Assembly (NCBI GenBank): GCA_025965815.1
Contig: JAOPWF010000057.1
Span: 1-6,095, forward strand
Direction of reading: 5' to 3'
Origin: Mycobacterium sp.
Lineage (GTDB): Bacteria > Actinomycetota > Actinomycetes > Mycobacteriales > Mycobacteriaceae
DNA length: 6,095 nt
Made by a program: the position numbers and the translations under genes. Of this stretch, positions 6,076 to 6,095 are shown piece by piece (position 1 is the stretch's first letter; each line of letters opens with the position of its first letter). Under the pieces are notes generated by a model. That model was not told where the DNA came from. It did not search any database and saw only the letters and a list, made by a program, of their open reading frames with translations.

Positions 6076-6095
6076 GTCAGTCAGTCGCTTGTAAA

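Noticed and set aside
1..6095. tRNA, rRNA, CRISPR array, insertion sequence or internal promoter
   Set aside because: The genes abut or overlap with gaps of at most 18 bases. No direct repeat arrays, transposase motifs or RNA-gene signatures were seen in the remaining 95 bases.

Overview
The window is a compact, GC-rich, single-strand block of six genes, all on the minus strand, so transcription runs from position 6095 towards position 1. The base composition (about 70 % GC in many stretches), the use of GTG and TTG starts, the tight ATGA overlaps and the short Wzz-plus-ATPase fusion proteins fit a high-GC actinobacterium, probably one of the mycolic-acid group (Rhodococcus/Gordonia/Mycobacterium-like). 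That placement is inference from style; no taxonomic marker is present.

In transcription order the genes are: a WcaF-like left-handed beta-helix acyltransferase (6075-5476); a GT4-type glycosyltransferase (5474-4350); two successive membrane-anchored SGNH/GDSL hydrolases (4353-3652 and 3655-2834); and two paralogous Wzz-type polysaccharide co-polymerases, each fused to a cytoplasmic BY-kinase-like ATPase domain (2837-1410 and 1391-96). Three successive junctions are 4-base ATGA overlaps, one is a TGA-C-GTG junction, and the last gap is 18 bases. No internal promoter or terminator was seen, so this is most likely the downstream part of one translationally coupled operon whose promoter lies beyond position 6095. 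The last 95 bases hold an imperfect inverted repeat and possibly the start of another gene. No stretch above 300 bases lacks a gene.

Together this reads as part of an exopolysaccharide or capsule locus. The glycosyltransferase extends a lipid-linked repeat unit inside the cell. The WcaF-like enzyme probably O-acetylates a sugar. The Wzz/kinase proteins control polymerisation and chain length at the membrane. The two anchored SGNH enzymes act outside the membrane, probably adding, removing or moving ester groups. The initiating sugar transferase, flippase and polymerase are not in the window.

The most notable feature is the pair of Wzz/kinase paralogues. The first (2837-1410) keeps the Walker A, Walker A' and Walker B motifs expected of a bacterial tyrosine kinase. 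The second (1391-96) keeps a Walker A-like loop and the EX2RX2R oligomerisation motif but has lost the key acidic residues of Walker A' and Walker B, so it looks like a pseudokinase partner. The tandem SGNH pair, the first Wzz protein's His/Asp-rich kinase insert, the lower GC of one SGNH gene and the 3' hairpin are secondary points.
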